Assembly (NCBI GenBank): GCA_043842855.1
Contig: JBBPJF010000002.1
Span: 186,001-250,000, forward strand
DNA: 64,000 bases
Source: QFNR01 sp043842855
GTDB lineage: Bacteria > Pseudomonadota > Gammaproteobacteria > Burkholderiales > Neisseriaceae
Reading direction: 5' to 3'
A model generated the notes under the pieces. That model saw only the letters and a list, made by a program, of their open reading frames with translations, had not been told where the DNA came from and searched no databases. How positions within the stretch are numbered: position 1 is the stretch's first letter; each line of letters opens with the position of its first letter. Shown here in pieces: positions 25,966 through 35,528 of this stretch. A program made the translations under genes and the position numbers.

Positions 25966-27225
25966 TTACACTAAATCTGATTCGATAAAGGGTAGCTCGT
26001 TCTGAATAAGCTGTGAGAATTGGTCCCGCTGTCTTATTAGTGCTTCTTGATCGTCATGAACCCAAACTTCAGCTGCGATAAGGCGGGAATTGTAATGATT
26101 AGCCATACTAGCAACGTAGGCGCCTGTACTTTTAATAGCTAAGTAATCTCCAGGTTCAACAGCTAATTTTCTATTTTTTCCCAAACAATCAGAGGTCTCA
26201 CAAATGGGGCCAACTATATCAGCCACTATGGGAGTGATGTTTGGTTTTTGTGAGACAGGGATTATGTCATGGTAACCATCATAGAGAGCGGGTCTAATTA
26301 GATCATTCATAGCTGCATCAACGATAATAAAGTTTTTTTCAGGTTGTTGCTTGATATAATCCACGCGCGTAAGCAAAATACCCGCATCTCCTACTAAGGA
26401 ACGTCCAGGTTCAAGAATCAGTTTGATCTCTGGATGCTGACTAAAAAAGGTAGAGAGGTGCTGAGCGTAGCTTTTATAATCGGGTCGGGGTTCTTGACAA
26501 TAGATAATCCCAAGTCCTCCTCCAGAGTCGAAGTAACGTATAGGAATCTGCTTTTTTTTCAGTTCCGCTACCAGTCTAAATAATTTATCCGCTGCTCTTT
26601 TTAAAGGTTCTACATCTGTGAGCTGAGAACCAATGTGGCAATCAATTCCAACTATGTTTAAATGAGATTGCTGTCGCGAGTAACTGTAAGCTTCTAAGGC
26701 TTGTTCATAAGGAATACCGAATTTATTGTTTTTAAGCCCAGTAGAAATATGTGGATGTGTTTTTGCATCAATATTAGGATTTATGCGTAAAGAAATGGGA
26801 GCTTTAACTCCTAGAGACTTTGCTACCTTTTGTATACGGTCGATTTCAGGAATAGACTCGACATTGAACGTTAAAATACCCACTTGTAGAGCAAGTTGTA
26901 TTTCTGCCTCGCTTTTGTTGACGCCAGAAAATACAATCTTTTTAGGATTTCCCTGAACTGTAAGTACTCTTTGTAATTCTCCTCCAGAGACTACATCAAA
27001 GCCTGTGGAAAGACGTGAAAAATGTTGAAGAATAGAAAGATTACTATTAGCTTTAACGGCGTAGCAGATCAAAGGTCGTAGCTCTGAAAAAGATTCCCTA
27101 TAGTTGATCAAAGCCTCAAGCATAGAAGTCCTTGAGTAAACATAAAGGGGAGTTTTATATTTCTTGACTAGGTCTAAACAGGAGACTTTTTCAATATATA
27201 ACTGGTTGTTGATATAACGTAGCAT
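25966..27225 (-). CDS. lysA: Diaminopimelate decarboxylase
   Basis: A 419-residue fold-III PLP enzyme that decarboxylates meso-diaminopimelate to lysine, the last step of lysine synthesis. PLP-binding Lys58 lies in CYAVKAN; substrate and cofactor motifs include GIDCHIGSQL, FDSGGGLGI and EPGRSLVGDAG, with the active-site Cys in GPICETSD. Its ATG overlaps the lptM stop by one base (TAATG), so the two are translationally coupled. The order cyaY / lptM-lysA is standard in Beta- and many Gammaproteobacteria. Confidence 0.96.
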   Translation of the reverse strand: MLRYINNQLYIEKVSCLDLVKKYKTPLYVYSRTSMLEALINYRESFSELRPLICYAVKANSNLSILQHFSRLSTGFDVVSGGELQRVLTVQGNPKKIVFSGVNKSEAEIQLALQVGILTFNVESIPEIDRIQKVAKSLGVKAPISLRINPNIDAKTHPHISTGLKNNKFGIPYEQALEAYSYSRQQSHLNIVGIDCHIGSQLTDVEPLKRAADKLFRLVAELKKKQIPIRYFDSGGGLGIIYCQEPRPDYKSYAQHLSTFFSQHPEIKLILEPGRSLVGDAGILLTRVDYIKQQPEKNFIIVDAAMNDLIRPALYDGYHDIIPVSQKPNITPIVADIVGPICETSDCLGKNRKLAVEPGDYLAIKSTGAYVASMANHYNSRLIAAEVWVHDDQEALIRQRDQFSQLIQNELPFIESDLV

Positions 27226-27410
27226 TAATGAGTCTGAGCTGATGGGTTGGTATTAAGTAGATCGGAAGTAGAAGAAGTTAGCTGAGGATGGCGAAGTCCG
27301 TCAAATGCGGGGGTGTTAGCTGGTAGATATAGATCTCCTTTGTAACCGCAAGCTGTTAAAAGAAAGATCGACAAGCAAATGAAGCAGCAGCCTATAGAAA
27401 ATAATTTCAT
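27225..27410 (-). CDS. lptM: LptM-type small lipoprotein
   Basis: A 61-residue lipoprotein. The signal peptide ends in LTAC (Cys21), followed by the family hallmark CGYKGDLYLP. LptM (formerly YifL/LppL) binds the LptD-LptE complex in E. coli and helps LptD mature and form correct disulfides at the outer membrane. It is encoded upstream of lysA with a one-base overlap, divergent from cyaY. Relevant partner: lptD lies at 61.9 kb in this window. Confidence 0.88.
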   Translation of the reverse strand: MKLFSIGCCFICLSIFLLTACGYKGDLYLPANTPAFDGLRHPQLTSSTSDLLNTNPSAQTH

Positions 27411-27482
27411 AACTGAACAAAAAGAGTTGATGGGTGTATTATAGTGCCTTGCTGAGAATCTAGGTACTCCGAGGATTAAAAA

Positions 27483-27800
27483 ATGAATGATGCTGAATTT
27501 TTAAATGAAGCAGAGAGGGCTTTTTTAGAAATAATAGAAGAGCTAGAAAACTATGATTGGGACTTTGACTATGACCATCAAGGGGATATTCTAACCATCT
27601 ATAACGATACAGAAGAATGCGTGGTGATAACACATAACCTAGGACGGCATGAATTGTGGGTGGTGATAGGAAAAGAGTCTTACCATTTTATTCATCGGGG
27701 AAAAAATTGGGTATGGAAAAAGGATAACGGGCTAGTACTATTGGCAGCAGTAAAAGACCATTTAGATGAAATCTGTGGAAATAGGGGGCAACTGTCCTAA
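27483..27800 (+). CDS. cyaY: Frataxin-like iron-sulfur assembly protein
   Basis: A 105-residue frataxin homologue. The acidic first helix (NDAEFLNEAERAFLEIIEEL) and the sheet with NLGRHELWVVIGKESYHF and NWVWKKD are typical. CyaY binds iron on its acidic face and tunes the IscS desulfurase during Fe-S cluster assembly. AGGATT before the ATG acts as a weak ribosome site. It is divergent from lptM-lysA (72-base gap) and precedes pepN by 11 bases, so the two may share a transcript. Confidence 0.93.
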   Translation: MNDAEFLNEAERAFLEIIEELENYDWDFDYDHQGDILTIYNDTEECVVITHNLGRHELWVVIGKESYHFIHRGKNWVWKKDNGLVLLAAVKDHLDEICGNRGQLS

Positions 27801-27811
27801 GTTGAGTTTTG

Positions 27812-30454
27812 ATGAAATTTAAGAAAAAATATTTGAGAGATTATGCGCCTCTCCCTTATCGAGTGGAGAGCTTGTTTTTGAAATTTAATTTGCAGACGAA
27901 TAGAGTATTGGTTGAAGCTTACATGCGTATCCAGCCCATTTTACAGGGACAAGTGCTATGTCTGGATGGGGAAGCTGAATTATTAGAGCTGCGATTGGAT
28001 AACAGAAGCCTAGCTTCTGGAGAATATACACTTAAGAAGGGGCAACTAAGGCTCTCGCATGTACCAGAGGAAGCCTTCACCCTGTCGATCGTAACGCAAT
28101 TGTTTCCAGAGAAGAATAAAAGCTTGATGGGGCTATACGCTTCTAGAGGTAACCTACTGACGCAATGTGAAGCTGAAGGATTTAGGAAGATAACCTATTT
28201 CTTTGATCGACCAGATGTAATGACTGAATATAAAGTTTATATCGAGGCCGAGGAGAAGGATTATCCAGTTTTACTGTCCAACGGAAATTTAATTGATTCA
28301 GGGAGGAGAGGTAAACGGCATTGGGCACTGTGGCATGATCCATATAAGAAACCCTGTTATTTATTTGCGCTTGTTGCGGGAAAATTAACCAGAAGGGTTG
28401 ATATTTTTACTACCCAATCTGGAAAAAAAGTGGATTTACACTTTTATTGTCGTCCTAAAGATGCCGATAAGCTGGATTTTGCGATTAGAAGTTTAAAAAT
28501 GGCTATGAGTTGGGATGAAAAACGTTTTGGTTTGGAATATGACCTTGATTTGTTCATGGTGGTGGCAGTCGATGATTTCAACATGGGTGCCATGGAGAAT
28601 AAGGGTTTGAATATATTTAATACTAAGTTCATATTAGCTAATCCCAAAATATCCACAGACCAGGATTTTTCAGAGGTTGAGGCAGTAGTAGGACACGAAT
28701 ATTTTCATAACTATACTGGCAACCGCGTGACTTGTCGGGATTGGTTTCAGTTAACTTTGAAAGAAGGTCTCACAGTATTTAGGGAGCAGGAATTCTCTGG
28801 TGATATGGGGCCTTGGCAATCAAGGAGGATAAAAGCGATTAAATGGCTGCGAGAGTTTCAATTTGCTGAAGATGCAGGCCCTTTGGCCCATCCAATTCGT
28901 CCAGAATCCTATGAACAAATCAATAACTTTTATACAGCGACCGTATATGAAAAAGGAGCAGAAGTTGTTAGATTATGGCATACCATTTTAGGTGAAGAAC
29001 GCTTTCAAAAGGGGATGAAACTGTATTTTGAGAGGCATGATGGGCAAGCAGTAACCTGTGAAGATTTTGCTGCTGCTTTGCAAGATGCAAATGCTATCAA
29101 ATTGCCACAGATGTTGAGTTGGTACTCGCAGGCGGGGACTCCTACCGTCGCAGTGAAAACTCAATTTGACTCGGCAAAAAAAACTATTTTGTTAAAATTT
29201 GAGCAGCGGCTTTCCAGCAAGCAAAAAAAGCCTTTGCTAATCCCCATCAAGTTTGGATTTTTAACTCCAGAAGGATCTACACAACGTTTTCAGTTTAAAC
29301 ATACCAGTTCAGCTACTTGGATGATCGAGGGCCTAATTCTACTAAAGGAGAAGAAAGAAAGTTATCTAATACAGCTGGATAGATCAGTAGAGCCTATTGT
29401 GTCTATTGGAAGGGGATTTTCTGCTCCTATTCATTTGCAGTATAAGCAGACTCGAAAAGCTTGGTTAACTCAGATGTTATGGGATCCCGATCCTTTCATG
29501 CGCTGGGAGGCGTCGCAAAGCCTATATCATGATTACTTACATCAGTTTGTGAAAGCACGACAAAGCAAGAGTGAATACCCATCTATTGAATTATTAACTA
29601 ATCAATTGAACAGGGTAATACAAGAAGAAAAAGAAAGTGCTCTGTTGGCCCTAATGTTGGAATTGCCGGCTTTTAATGAATTGCTACAGTTTCACGCTCC
29701 TGTAAAGCCTATCCAATTGCAAGCCGTCTTAGTAGACTTTAAACAGCAGATAGCTCAGCACTGTGCGCAAGCAATGAACCAACGTTATGAAAATAGTTTA
29801 GAGCTAGAATCAAATAGCCGTGAAGACAAGGAACAGGATTATTGCCCTCATTTAGAAGGAGTAAGAAGTTTAATTAATGTATTGAGGAGCTATTTAGTGT
29901 GGGCTGGAGTGGGCTATCGAGAATTATTTACCTCGAAAGCTTACTATACAAAGATGGCAACGGATATGACGCATCGTTTAGGTTTACTTGAAGCAATTAA
30001 GCATTTACCGGGCGACGAAAAGGGAGAGCTGTTGAATTGTTTAGCTGAGGAATTTTCGGAAGAGGATTTAGTACTAGATAAGTACTTTACTCTAGTGGCT
30101 TCTAGCTTTGCTGAGGATACTTTTCAACAAGTCAAGCATTGTTTGAAGAGTAATTATTTTGATGCCGATAATCCCAATCGGGTCAGAGCGTTATTGGGGA
30201 CTTTTATTCGCAATCCCTATCTTTTTCATCGTAAGGATGGCAAGGGTTACCGCTTAATTAGTCGCTGGATCCTTAAAATTGAAAAGAAGAACCCCATGTT
30301 GGCAGCCCGTCTGGCAGATGGTTTTAAAAGTGTAAGTCAGTTAGACAAACTAAGGCAAAAGCTCATTAGCCAAGAGCTAGATAGGCTATTAGCCAAAGTA
30401 CAGTCTAGTGATGTAACTGAAGTTCTTAGCAAGATTTATCGTTCGATTGAGTAA
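27812..30454 (+). CDS. pepN: Aminopeptidase N
   Basis: An 880-residue M1 metallopeptidase that trims N-terminal residues from cytoplasmic peptides. The exopeptidase motif GAMENKG is followed by the zinc site HEYFH (295-299) with the third ligand Glu in KEGLTVFREQEFS downstream. Length and a long helical C-terminal domain match E. coli PepN (870). A TTG one codon upstream opens the frame, but ATG 27812 is the likely start. It follows cyaY closely, and lon begins about 200 bases later. Confidence 0.95.
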   Translation: MKFKKKYLRDYAPLPYRVESLFLKFNLQTNRVLVEAYMRIQPILQGQVLCLDGEAELLELRLDNRSLASGEYTLKKGQLRLSHVPEEAFTLSIVTQLFPEKNKSLMGLYASRGNLLTQCEAEGFRKITYFFDRPDVMTEYKVYIEAEEKDYPVLLSNGNLIDSGRRGKRHWALWHDPYKKPCYLFALVAGKLTRRVDIFTTQSGKKVDLHFYCRPKDADKLDFAIRSLKMAMSWDEKRFGLEYDLDLFMVVAVDDFNMGAMENKGLNIFNTKFILANPKISTDQDFSEVEAVVGHEYFHNYTGNRVTCRDWFQLTLKEGLTVFREQEFSGDMGPWQSRRIKAIKWLREFQFAEDAGPLAHPIRPESYEQINNFYTATVYEKGAEVVRLWHTILGEERFQKGMKLYFERHDGQAVTCEDFAAALQDANAIKLPQMLSWYSQAGTPTVAVKTQFDSAKKTILLKFEQRLSSKQKKPLLIPIKFGFLTPEGSTQRFQFKHTSSATWMIEGLILLKEKKESYLIQLDRSVEPIVSIGRGFSAPIHLQYKQTRKAWLTQMLWDPDPFMRWEASQSLYHDYLHQFVKARQSKSEYPSIELLTNQLNRVIQEEKESALLALMLELPAFNELLQFHAPVKPIQLQAVLVDFKQQIAQHCAQAMNQRYENSLELESNSREDKEQDYCPHLEGVRSLINVLRSYLVWAGVGYRELFTSKAYYTKMATDMTHRLGLLEAIKHLPGDEKGELLNCLAEEFSEEDLVLDKYFTLVASSFAEDTFQQVKHCLKSNYFDADNPNRVRALLGTFIRNPYLFHRKDGKGYRLISRWILKIEKKNPMLAARLADGFKSVSQLDKLRQKLISQELDRLLAKVQSSDVTEVLSKIYRSIE

Positions 30455-30651
30455 GTAGTTAATGTCTTTATAATTTAGCAAATTTAGTAGGTTGGAAGCA
30501 TGGTCAGTGGTAGATTAGAAGAGGATTTCATTCTAGGGAGTTACTAGGATGAGTTTAAATTTGTTTTTCGAAGCTATGAATAAGTGCTCTTGAAATTTAT
30601 TACTTACGCACCACCTAATGATGGTTGATTTGAGAAGAGTGAGGAAATGAC

Positions 30652-33120
30652 ATGGCAAAAAGAAGAACTTTTGAACTACCGGTACTGCCCTTAAGGGATG
30701 TGGTAGTTTACCCAGGAATGGTAATCCCTCTCTTGATAGGTAGAGAGCAGTCTATTGCTGCTCTGGAGGCTGCGTTGGAGGTAGGTCAGCCAGTTTTTTT
30801 ACTGACTCAGAAAGATTCTCAGGTAGATAGGCCAAGCCAAGAAGATTTGTACGCTGTCGGCACTATAGTCAAAGTCATCCAGATGTTGAAACAACCAGAG
30901 GGTTCAGTTAAAGCACTAGTTGAAGGAGTAGATAGGGCTAAGCTTTTAGAGATGAAGCAACAAGAACCGTATTTCTTAGCTCGTGTTTGGACTTTGCAAG
31001 ATGAAGGGGAGTCTAATGAGACTGCTGAAGTACTTTATCGAGCCTTACTGAGTGAAGTGGACGAGTATGTTCAGGTAAGTAAAAAGATCCCTGCTGAAAT
31101 AGTTAGTAGCATAAAGGAAATACAAGAATTAGGTCGGCTTGTAGATATGATTGTCTCTCAGCTACAACTTAAATTAGCACAGCGACAACAAATACTTGAA
31201 ACTTTAGATGTGAAAGAGCGAGCGTCTTTGTTATTAGGCTTCCTTGAGGCAGAACTAGAACTTTTTCAAGTGGAAAAGCGTATACGCGGACGAGTTAAAA
31301 AACAGATGGAAAAGTCCCAGCGCGAGTACTATTTAAGCGAACAGGCTAAGGCCATCCAAAAAGAATTAGGAGAGGAAGACGAGAAAGAAGAGCTAGAAGA
31401 ACTTGAGAGGAGAATTAAAGCAGCTGGAATGTCTAAAGAGGCTGAAAAAAAGGCCTTGGCTGAATTAAGGAAGTTAAAAATGATGCCAGGTATGTCTGCT
31501 GAGGCGACGGTTGTGCGTAACTATATTGATGTACTCTTGGATTTGCCTTGGAAAAAGCGTTCGAAGGTCAGTACCGATATTCATAAAGCTCAATCAGTTT
31601 TGGACAGCGATCATTTTGGCTTAGAAAAGGTCAAGGAGAGAATTCTAGAACATTTAGCTGTGCAAAAGCGGGTTAAGAAGATTAAAGGTCCAATTTTGTG
31701 TTTGGTGGGCCCTCCTGGTGTCGGTAAAACTTCACTAGGACGCTCTATTGCCAATGCCACCGGAAGACAGTATGTCCGTATGGCTTTGGGGGGTATGCAT
31801 GATGAGAGTGAAATTAGAGGGCATCGTAGGACTTATATTGGTTCTATGCCAGGTAAGATCATTCAAAATATGATTAAAGCTGGTGTTAAGAACCCTTTGT
31901 TCTTACTGGATGAAGTTGACAAAATAGGACAAGATTTTAGAGGGGATCCGGCCAGTGCGCTACTAGAGGTTTTGGATCCAGAACAAAATCATACATTTTC
32001 GGATCATTACGCAGAAGTAGATTTTGATCTATCTGATGTCATGTTTTTAGCTACTTCTAATACACTCAATATACCCCCTGCTTTACTAGATCGTATGGAA
32101 ATCATTTTTCTTTCTGGTTATACCGAAGATGAAAAAGTCAAGATTGCGCAGAACTATCTCATTAAGAAACAAATGGAACTTAATGGTTTACGTGAAGGGG
32201 AGCTTACCATAGAGGAGTCTGCAATCAGAGGTATAGTGCGTTACTATACTCGAGAGGCTGGAGTCCGTGGTTTGGAAAGAAAGCTAGCCAAGATTTGTCG
32301 CCGAGTGGTGGTCCGTGATTCGTTGAAAGATAAAGTTAAAAAGAAGTCTAGTGGCCGCAAGGGGTCAATTAGTCCTTCCGAGAAAGAATTGAAGCCAGTA
32401 GTAGTTACAGAAGATAGTTTGGTGGATCTACTCGGAGTAAAACGTTTTGATTTTGGTACGGCAGAAACTAAGAATCGGGTAGGTCAAGTAACTGGACTCG
32501 CCTGGACCGAAGTCGGCGGAGAACTTTTGACCATAGAAGCACTTGCACTTAAAGGTAAAGGTAGCATAGTTAGAACCGGTAAATTAGGTGAAGTGATGCA
32601 GGAATCAATTACGGCTGCTTTATCCGTAGTTCGTTCTCGCTGTGAAGCACTAGGTATTCCTGTCGATTTTTACGAAAAGTACGATATGCACGTGCATGTC
32701 CCAGAGGGCGCTATTCCAAAAGATGGGCCCAGTGCGGGTGGTGCAATGACTTTAGCAATGGTTTCAGCTCTCACGGGAATTCCGGTGAAATCGAATGTAG
32801 CCCTTACAGGAGAGATTACCTTACGAGGGGAAATATTGCCGATTGGGGGCTTGAAGGAGAAGCTACTGGCTGCATTGAGAGGTGGAATAGATACGGTTTT
32901 GATACCCAATAAAAATTTAAAAGACTTGGAGGAAATACCTGCGAATGTGAAGGAGGGACTCCAGATTATACCTGTGCAATGGATTGACGAAATTTTACAA
33001 CTGGCTCTGCAGGAAATGCCACAGCCTTTGCCTTTAGACTCTTCTACCACAAGTTTGTCTGGTCCCCAGGGACATACAGAGACAGTGGTAAAAAAATCTG
33101 AGGCTATGTATCAGAATTAA
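30652..33120 (+). CDS. lon: ATP-dependent Lon protease
   Basis: An 822-residue LonA protease. Order: N-terminal substrate-binding domain (1 to about 210), coiled coil, AAA+ module with Walker A GPPGVGKTS and Walker B FLLDEVDKIG, and the C-terminal Ser-Lys protease domain with catalytic Ser694 in PKDGPSAGG and Lys in GGLKEK (about 737). A charged insert, KKKSSGRKGS, lies between AAA+ and protease parts (about 565-575). Lon degrades misfolded and regulatory proteins. The lon-hupB-ppiD order is conserved in Beta/Gammaproteobacteria; clpX, usually upstream, is replaced by pepN here. Confidence 0.97.
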   Translation: MAKRRTFELPVLPLRDVVVYPGMVIPLLIGREQSIAALEAALEVGQPVFLLTQKDSQVDRPSQEDLYAVGTIVKVIQMLKQPEGSVKALVEGVDRAKLLEMKQQEPYFLARVWTLQDEGESNETAEVLYRALLSEVDEYVQVSKKIPAEIVSSIKEIQELGRLVDMIVSQLQLKLAQRQQILETLDVKERASLLLGFLEAELELFQVEKRIRGRVKKQMEKSQREYYLSEQAKAIQKELGEEDEKEELEELERRIKAAGMSKEAEKKALAELRKLKMMPGMSAEATVVRNYIDVLLDLPWKKRSKVSTDIHKAQSVLDSDHFGLEKVKERILEHLAVQKRVKKIKGPILCLVGPPGVGKTSLGRSIANATGRQYVRMALGGMHDESEIRGHRRTYIGSMPGKIIQNMIKAGVKNPLFLLDEVDKIGQDFRGDPASALLEVLDPEQNHTFSDHYAEVDFDLSDVMFLATSNTLNIPPALLDRMEIIFLSGYTEDEKVKIAQNYLIKKQMELNGLREGELTIEESAIRGIVRYYTREAGVRGLERKLAKICRRVVVRDSLKDKVKKKSSGRKGSISPSEKELKPVVVTEDSLVDLLGVKRFDFGTAETKNRVGQVTGLAWTEVGGELLTIEALALKGKGSIVRTGKLGEVMQESITAALSVVRSRCEALGIPVDFYEKYDMHVHVPEGAIPKDGPSAGGAMTLAMVSALTGIPVKSNVALTGEITLRGEILPIGGLKEKLLAALRGGIDTVLIPNKNLKDLEEIPANVKEGLQIIPVQWIDEILQLALQEMPQPLPLDSSTTSLSGPQGHTETVVKKSEAMYQN

Positions 33121-33129
33121 CTTAGGTAG

Positions 33130-33158
33130 ATGAGGATTTTACCTCACTTTCTTTACTT
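33130..33158 (+). terminator. Possible weak terminator after lon
   Basis: TGAGG, an ATTTTA loop and CCTCA form a five-base-pair hairpin at about 33131-33146, ending 25 bases after lon and followed by a T-rich but interrupted tract. Weak; some read-through is likely. Confidence 0.4.
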
Positions 33159-33183
33159 AAGAGCTTTAAAAGCGTGAAATGCC

Positions 33184-33213
33184 TTGACAGGGGCTTTTTG
33201 TTCTTGCTATAAA
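33184..33213 (+). promoter_or_regulatory. Sigma-70 promoter of hupB
   Basis: Perfect TTGACA at 33184-33189, 18-base spacer, and TGCTATAAA (extended -10 form) ending at 33213. It lies about 90 bases before hupB and would drive strong separate expression of HU. The leader is therefore about 85 bases. Confidence 0.8.
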
Positions 33214-33304
33214 GGGTTTAGGGGGCGAATATTGTAGTTGACAACGGGTCGGAGCTCCTGCAGTTAGGGGCTTCAGTTGATAATTTTTTGAAAAGGAAGT
33301 CACC

Positions 33305-33574
33305 GTGAACAAATCTGAATTAGTCAGTTCTATCGCGCAAAAAGCTGGTATTTCTAGGGCTGCTGCAGCTAAAGCCTTGGATGGTTTTACCACTACAGTG
33401 GTAGAAGCCTTGAAGAAGGGGGATACCGTTACTCTAATCGGGTTTGGTACTTATTATGTAGGGCAACGGGCTGCTAGAAATGGCAGAAATCCTAAGACTG
33501 GAGAGTCGATCCGCATTAAAGCCTCTAAGGCACCTAAGTTCAGGGCAGGCAAAACTCTTAAAGAATCCGTTTAG
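33305..33574 (+). CDS. hupB: DNA-binding protein HU-beta
   Basis: An 89-residue nucleoid protein of the HU/IHF family. The DNA-binding arm reads FGTYYVGQRAARNGRNPKTGE, and MNKSELVSSIAQKAG is the typical N-terminus. The start codon is GTG (33305), supported by AAGGAAG at 33294-33300 about 5 bases upstream. HU bends DNA and compacts the chromosome. It has its own strong promoter and a good terminator, so it is a single-gene unit between lon and ppiD. Confidence 0.97.
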   Translation: MNKSELVSSIAQKAGISRAAAAKALDGFTTTVVEALKKGDTVTLIGFGTYYVGQRAARNGRNPKTGESIRIKASKAPKFRAGKTLKESV

Positions 33575-33595
33575 TTAACCGATCAAGCAATTAAG

Positions 33596-33622
33596 AAGGT
33601 GAGTGTTTAGCTCACCTTTTTT
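33596..33622 (+). terminator. Rho-independent terminator of hupB
   Basis: AAGGTGAG (33596-33603), loop TGTTTAG, CTCACCTT (33611-33618) and a run of T: a perfect 8-base stem 22 bases after the hupB stop. The clearest terminator in the window. Confidence 0.9.
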
Positions 33623-33680
33623 GTGCTCTAGAACCATTTTCTAAATTTTTAACTATCTCTTACTGGTGGTCGTCCCTTCT

Positions 33681-35528
33681 ATGTTTGATTTTTTTAGAAA
33701 CAGTAATTTAGTAAAAGTATTCTTAGCTCTTATTGCTTTGAGTTTTCTATATTTTGGTTTTAATGGAATTTCTTTTGTGAAAAGCCCTTACGTGGTAAAA
33801 ATAGGCAAAACGAAGATTACTAATTTTGATGTAAAAAATTATCTACAACGAATGCGTCAACCGCAAGATGAAACTAATATTGACCGTGCCTATATTTTTT
33901 TACAGAAAAGAGCTTATTTTATTGAAGGTGGCCGGAAAATAGGTCTGACAATTCCAGGAAGGCAGGTGGGCAAAATAATTGAATCTGAACCTGCTTTTAG
34001 AGAGTTTGATGGCCGCTTTAATCCAGAAAAATACAGAAATTTTATTGCTACTACTTATCGTTCTGAGGCGCTTTTCGAGGATGAACTAAGAAAAAATATG
34101 ATCTTCAGTCTGATTGACTATTATCTGACGAACTATCATATTATTTCTAACTATCAGCTTTTACAATACCTGGCAGTGTATGAAACCCAAAAGGAAATAC
34201 AGAGCTTGGAATTTCCTCGTGAGGCTTATCAGGATAAGGTACGCTACTCAGATGTGGATTTACAAGCGTTTTATCAGGCACATAAGAGTGCCTATCGCCA
34301 AGATAAGGCTATACAATTTGAATATTTACAGCTTACACCCGAGTGGTTAGTACAACAGATGAAAGTAAGTGAAGACGAAAAGAGGAGGTATTACGAAAGT
34401 AATAGAGCTTCTCAGCCTAGGAGAATGGTCTCACATATTGTCTTTGCATTTCCCAAGGATAAAGCTGCTGATCAGAATTTAAGGGCAACTTTAAGAACCC
34501 AGGCACAAGGTATCTTGCAGAGATTGAAACAGGAGCCAGAGAAATTTTCTCAGTATGCCCAACAATATTCCCAGGATAGATCAACGGCTCAGTTTGGGGG
34601 GAGCTTGGGATTAATTGAGAAGAATGGCCAATATTATTCTGCAATAGAGAATGCAGCCTTCGATATGAAACAGACAGGAATTTATAACCAACTGGTGGAG
34701 GCTGAAGATGGATACCATATCCTGAGAGTAGAAGCCATCTTAAACTGGAAAAACTACCAGCTTGATAGGGCGGGTATCGATTATGTACTAAGATTTAATA
34801 GAGTTAAAAACCATTTAGCCAGCTTGCGCGATCAAATTTCAGAGGCCTCCTTCTCAGAAAGCAAAAATCTGAGAAAGATTTCACAAACTTTGCTAGGAAG
34901 TGACATTGTCAAAACAAATAAGGGTTGGATAACTAAGCAAGAAGCTTTTTCTCAGGGATGGCCTGCTGAAGTAATTAGGGTGTTATTTGATCCTATGACG
35001 ATATCGAGCCAAGATAATTCAGATGTGATTACAGTCGGTAATAGTGTCTGGGTCGTGCGTGTCACTCAGGTAAGACCATCAAGAGAATTAAATTATGTAG
35101 AAAGCAAGGAAAGAGTAATTAAAGATTATGTAAATATGAAGTCAGGTGAGTTGGCTCTTTCCCATGCCAAAGAAGTTCTTCTTCAGTTGCAAGCAGGCCA
35201 ATCTCTTTCACTAGCTTGGTCTCCCGTGCGGACTGTATCTATAGAAGAAGCTCAGAAAAGTTTACCTCAGGAGGAGTACTATCATTTTTTGAGAATACGT
35301 CCCGATCCTCAAGGAAGGCCCGTGTACTATTTGTTAGAAAAACGTGCTCATCCGGTAATTATGAGAGTTAACGCTGAAAAGCTGAACTACCCCTTCGATC
35401 AAGAAAAAATTAAGCTTTCATTTTCTAAAGCCAACGATATCGCAAAAAAGAAAAATGAGATTGCCACACTTTCATATTTGAGGCATTTAGTTGGAAGAGA
35501 AGCGGGAAATGCTAATCTAGAGCATTAA
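33681..35528 (+). CDS. ppiD: PpiD-like periplasmic folding chaperone
   Basis: A 615-residue bitopic protein from ATG 33681 (MFDFFRNSNLVKVFLALIAL); the frame opens at a GTG 5 codons upstream. One membrane helix (about 11-33) anchors a SurA-like N-terminal region, a parvulin domain (about 250-355: MVSHIVF, FSQYAQQYSQDRSTAQFGGSLG, EDGYHILRVE) and a C-terminal tail. PpiD sits at the SecYEG exit and assists proteins entering the periplasm. The HIV/GGxLG/GxHI pattern of PpiC folds is recognisable; whether it is catalytically active is unknown (E. coli PpiD is largely not). It converges on the next gene with a 17-base overlap. Confidence 0.92.
   Translation: MFDFFRNSNLVKVFLALIALSFLYFGFNGISFVKSPYVVKIGKTKITNFDVKNYLQRMRQPQDETNIDRAYIFLQKRAYFIEGGRKIGLTIPGRQVGKIIESEPAFREFDGRFNPEKYRNFIATTYRSEALFEDELRKNMIFSLIDYYLTNYHIISNYQLLQYLAVYETQKEIQSLEFPREAYQDKVRYSDVDLQAFYQAHKSAYRQDKAIQFEYLQLTPEWLVQQMKVSEDEKRRYYESNRASQPRRMVSHIVFAFPKDKAADQNLRATLRTQAQGILQRLKQEPEKFSQYAQQYSQDRSTAQFGGSLGLIEKNGQYYSAIENAAFDMKQTGIYNQLVEAEDGYHILRVEAILNWKNYQLDRAGIDYVLRFNRVKNHLASLRDQISEASFSESKNLRKISQTLLGSDIVKTNKGWITKQEAFSQGWPAEVIRVLFDPMTISSQDNSDVITVGNSVWVVRVTQVRPSRELNYVESKERVIKDYVNMKSGELALSHAKEVLLQLQAGQSLSLAWSPVRTVSIEEAQKSLPQEEYYHFLRIRPDPQGRPVYYLLEKRAHPVIMRVNAEKLNYPFDQEKIKLSFSKANDIAKKKNEIATLSYLRHLVGREAGNANLEH

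Noticed and set aside
32670..33050. 126-codon antisense frame inside lon
   Set aside because: Shadow of the strongly conserved Lon protease domain on the other strand; no independent signals.
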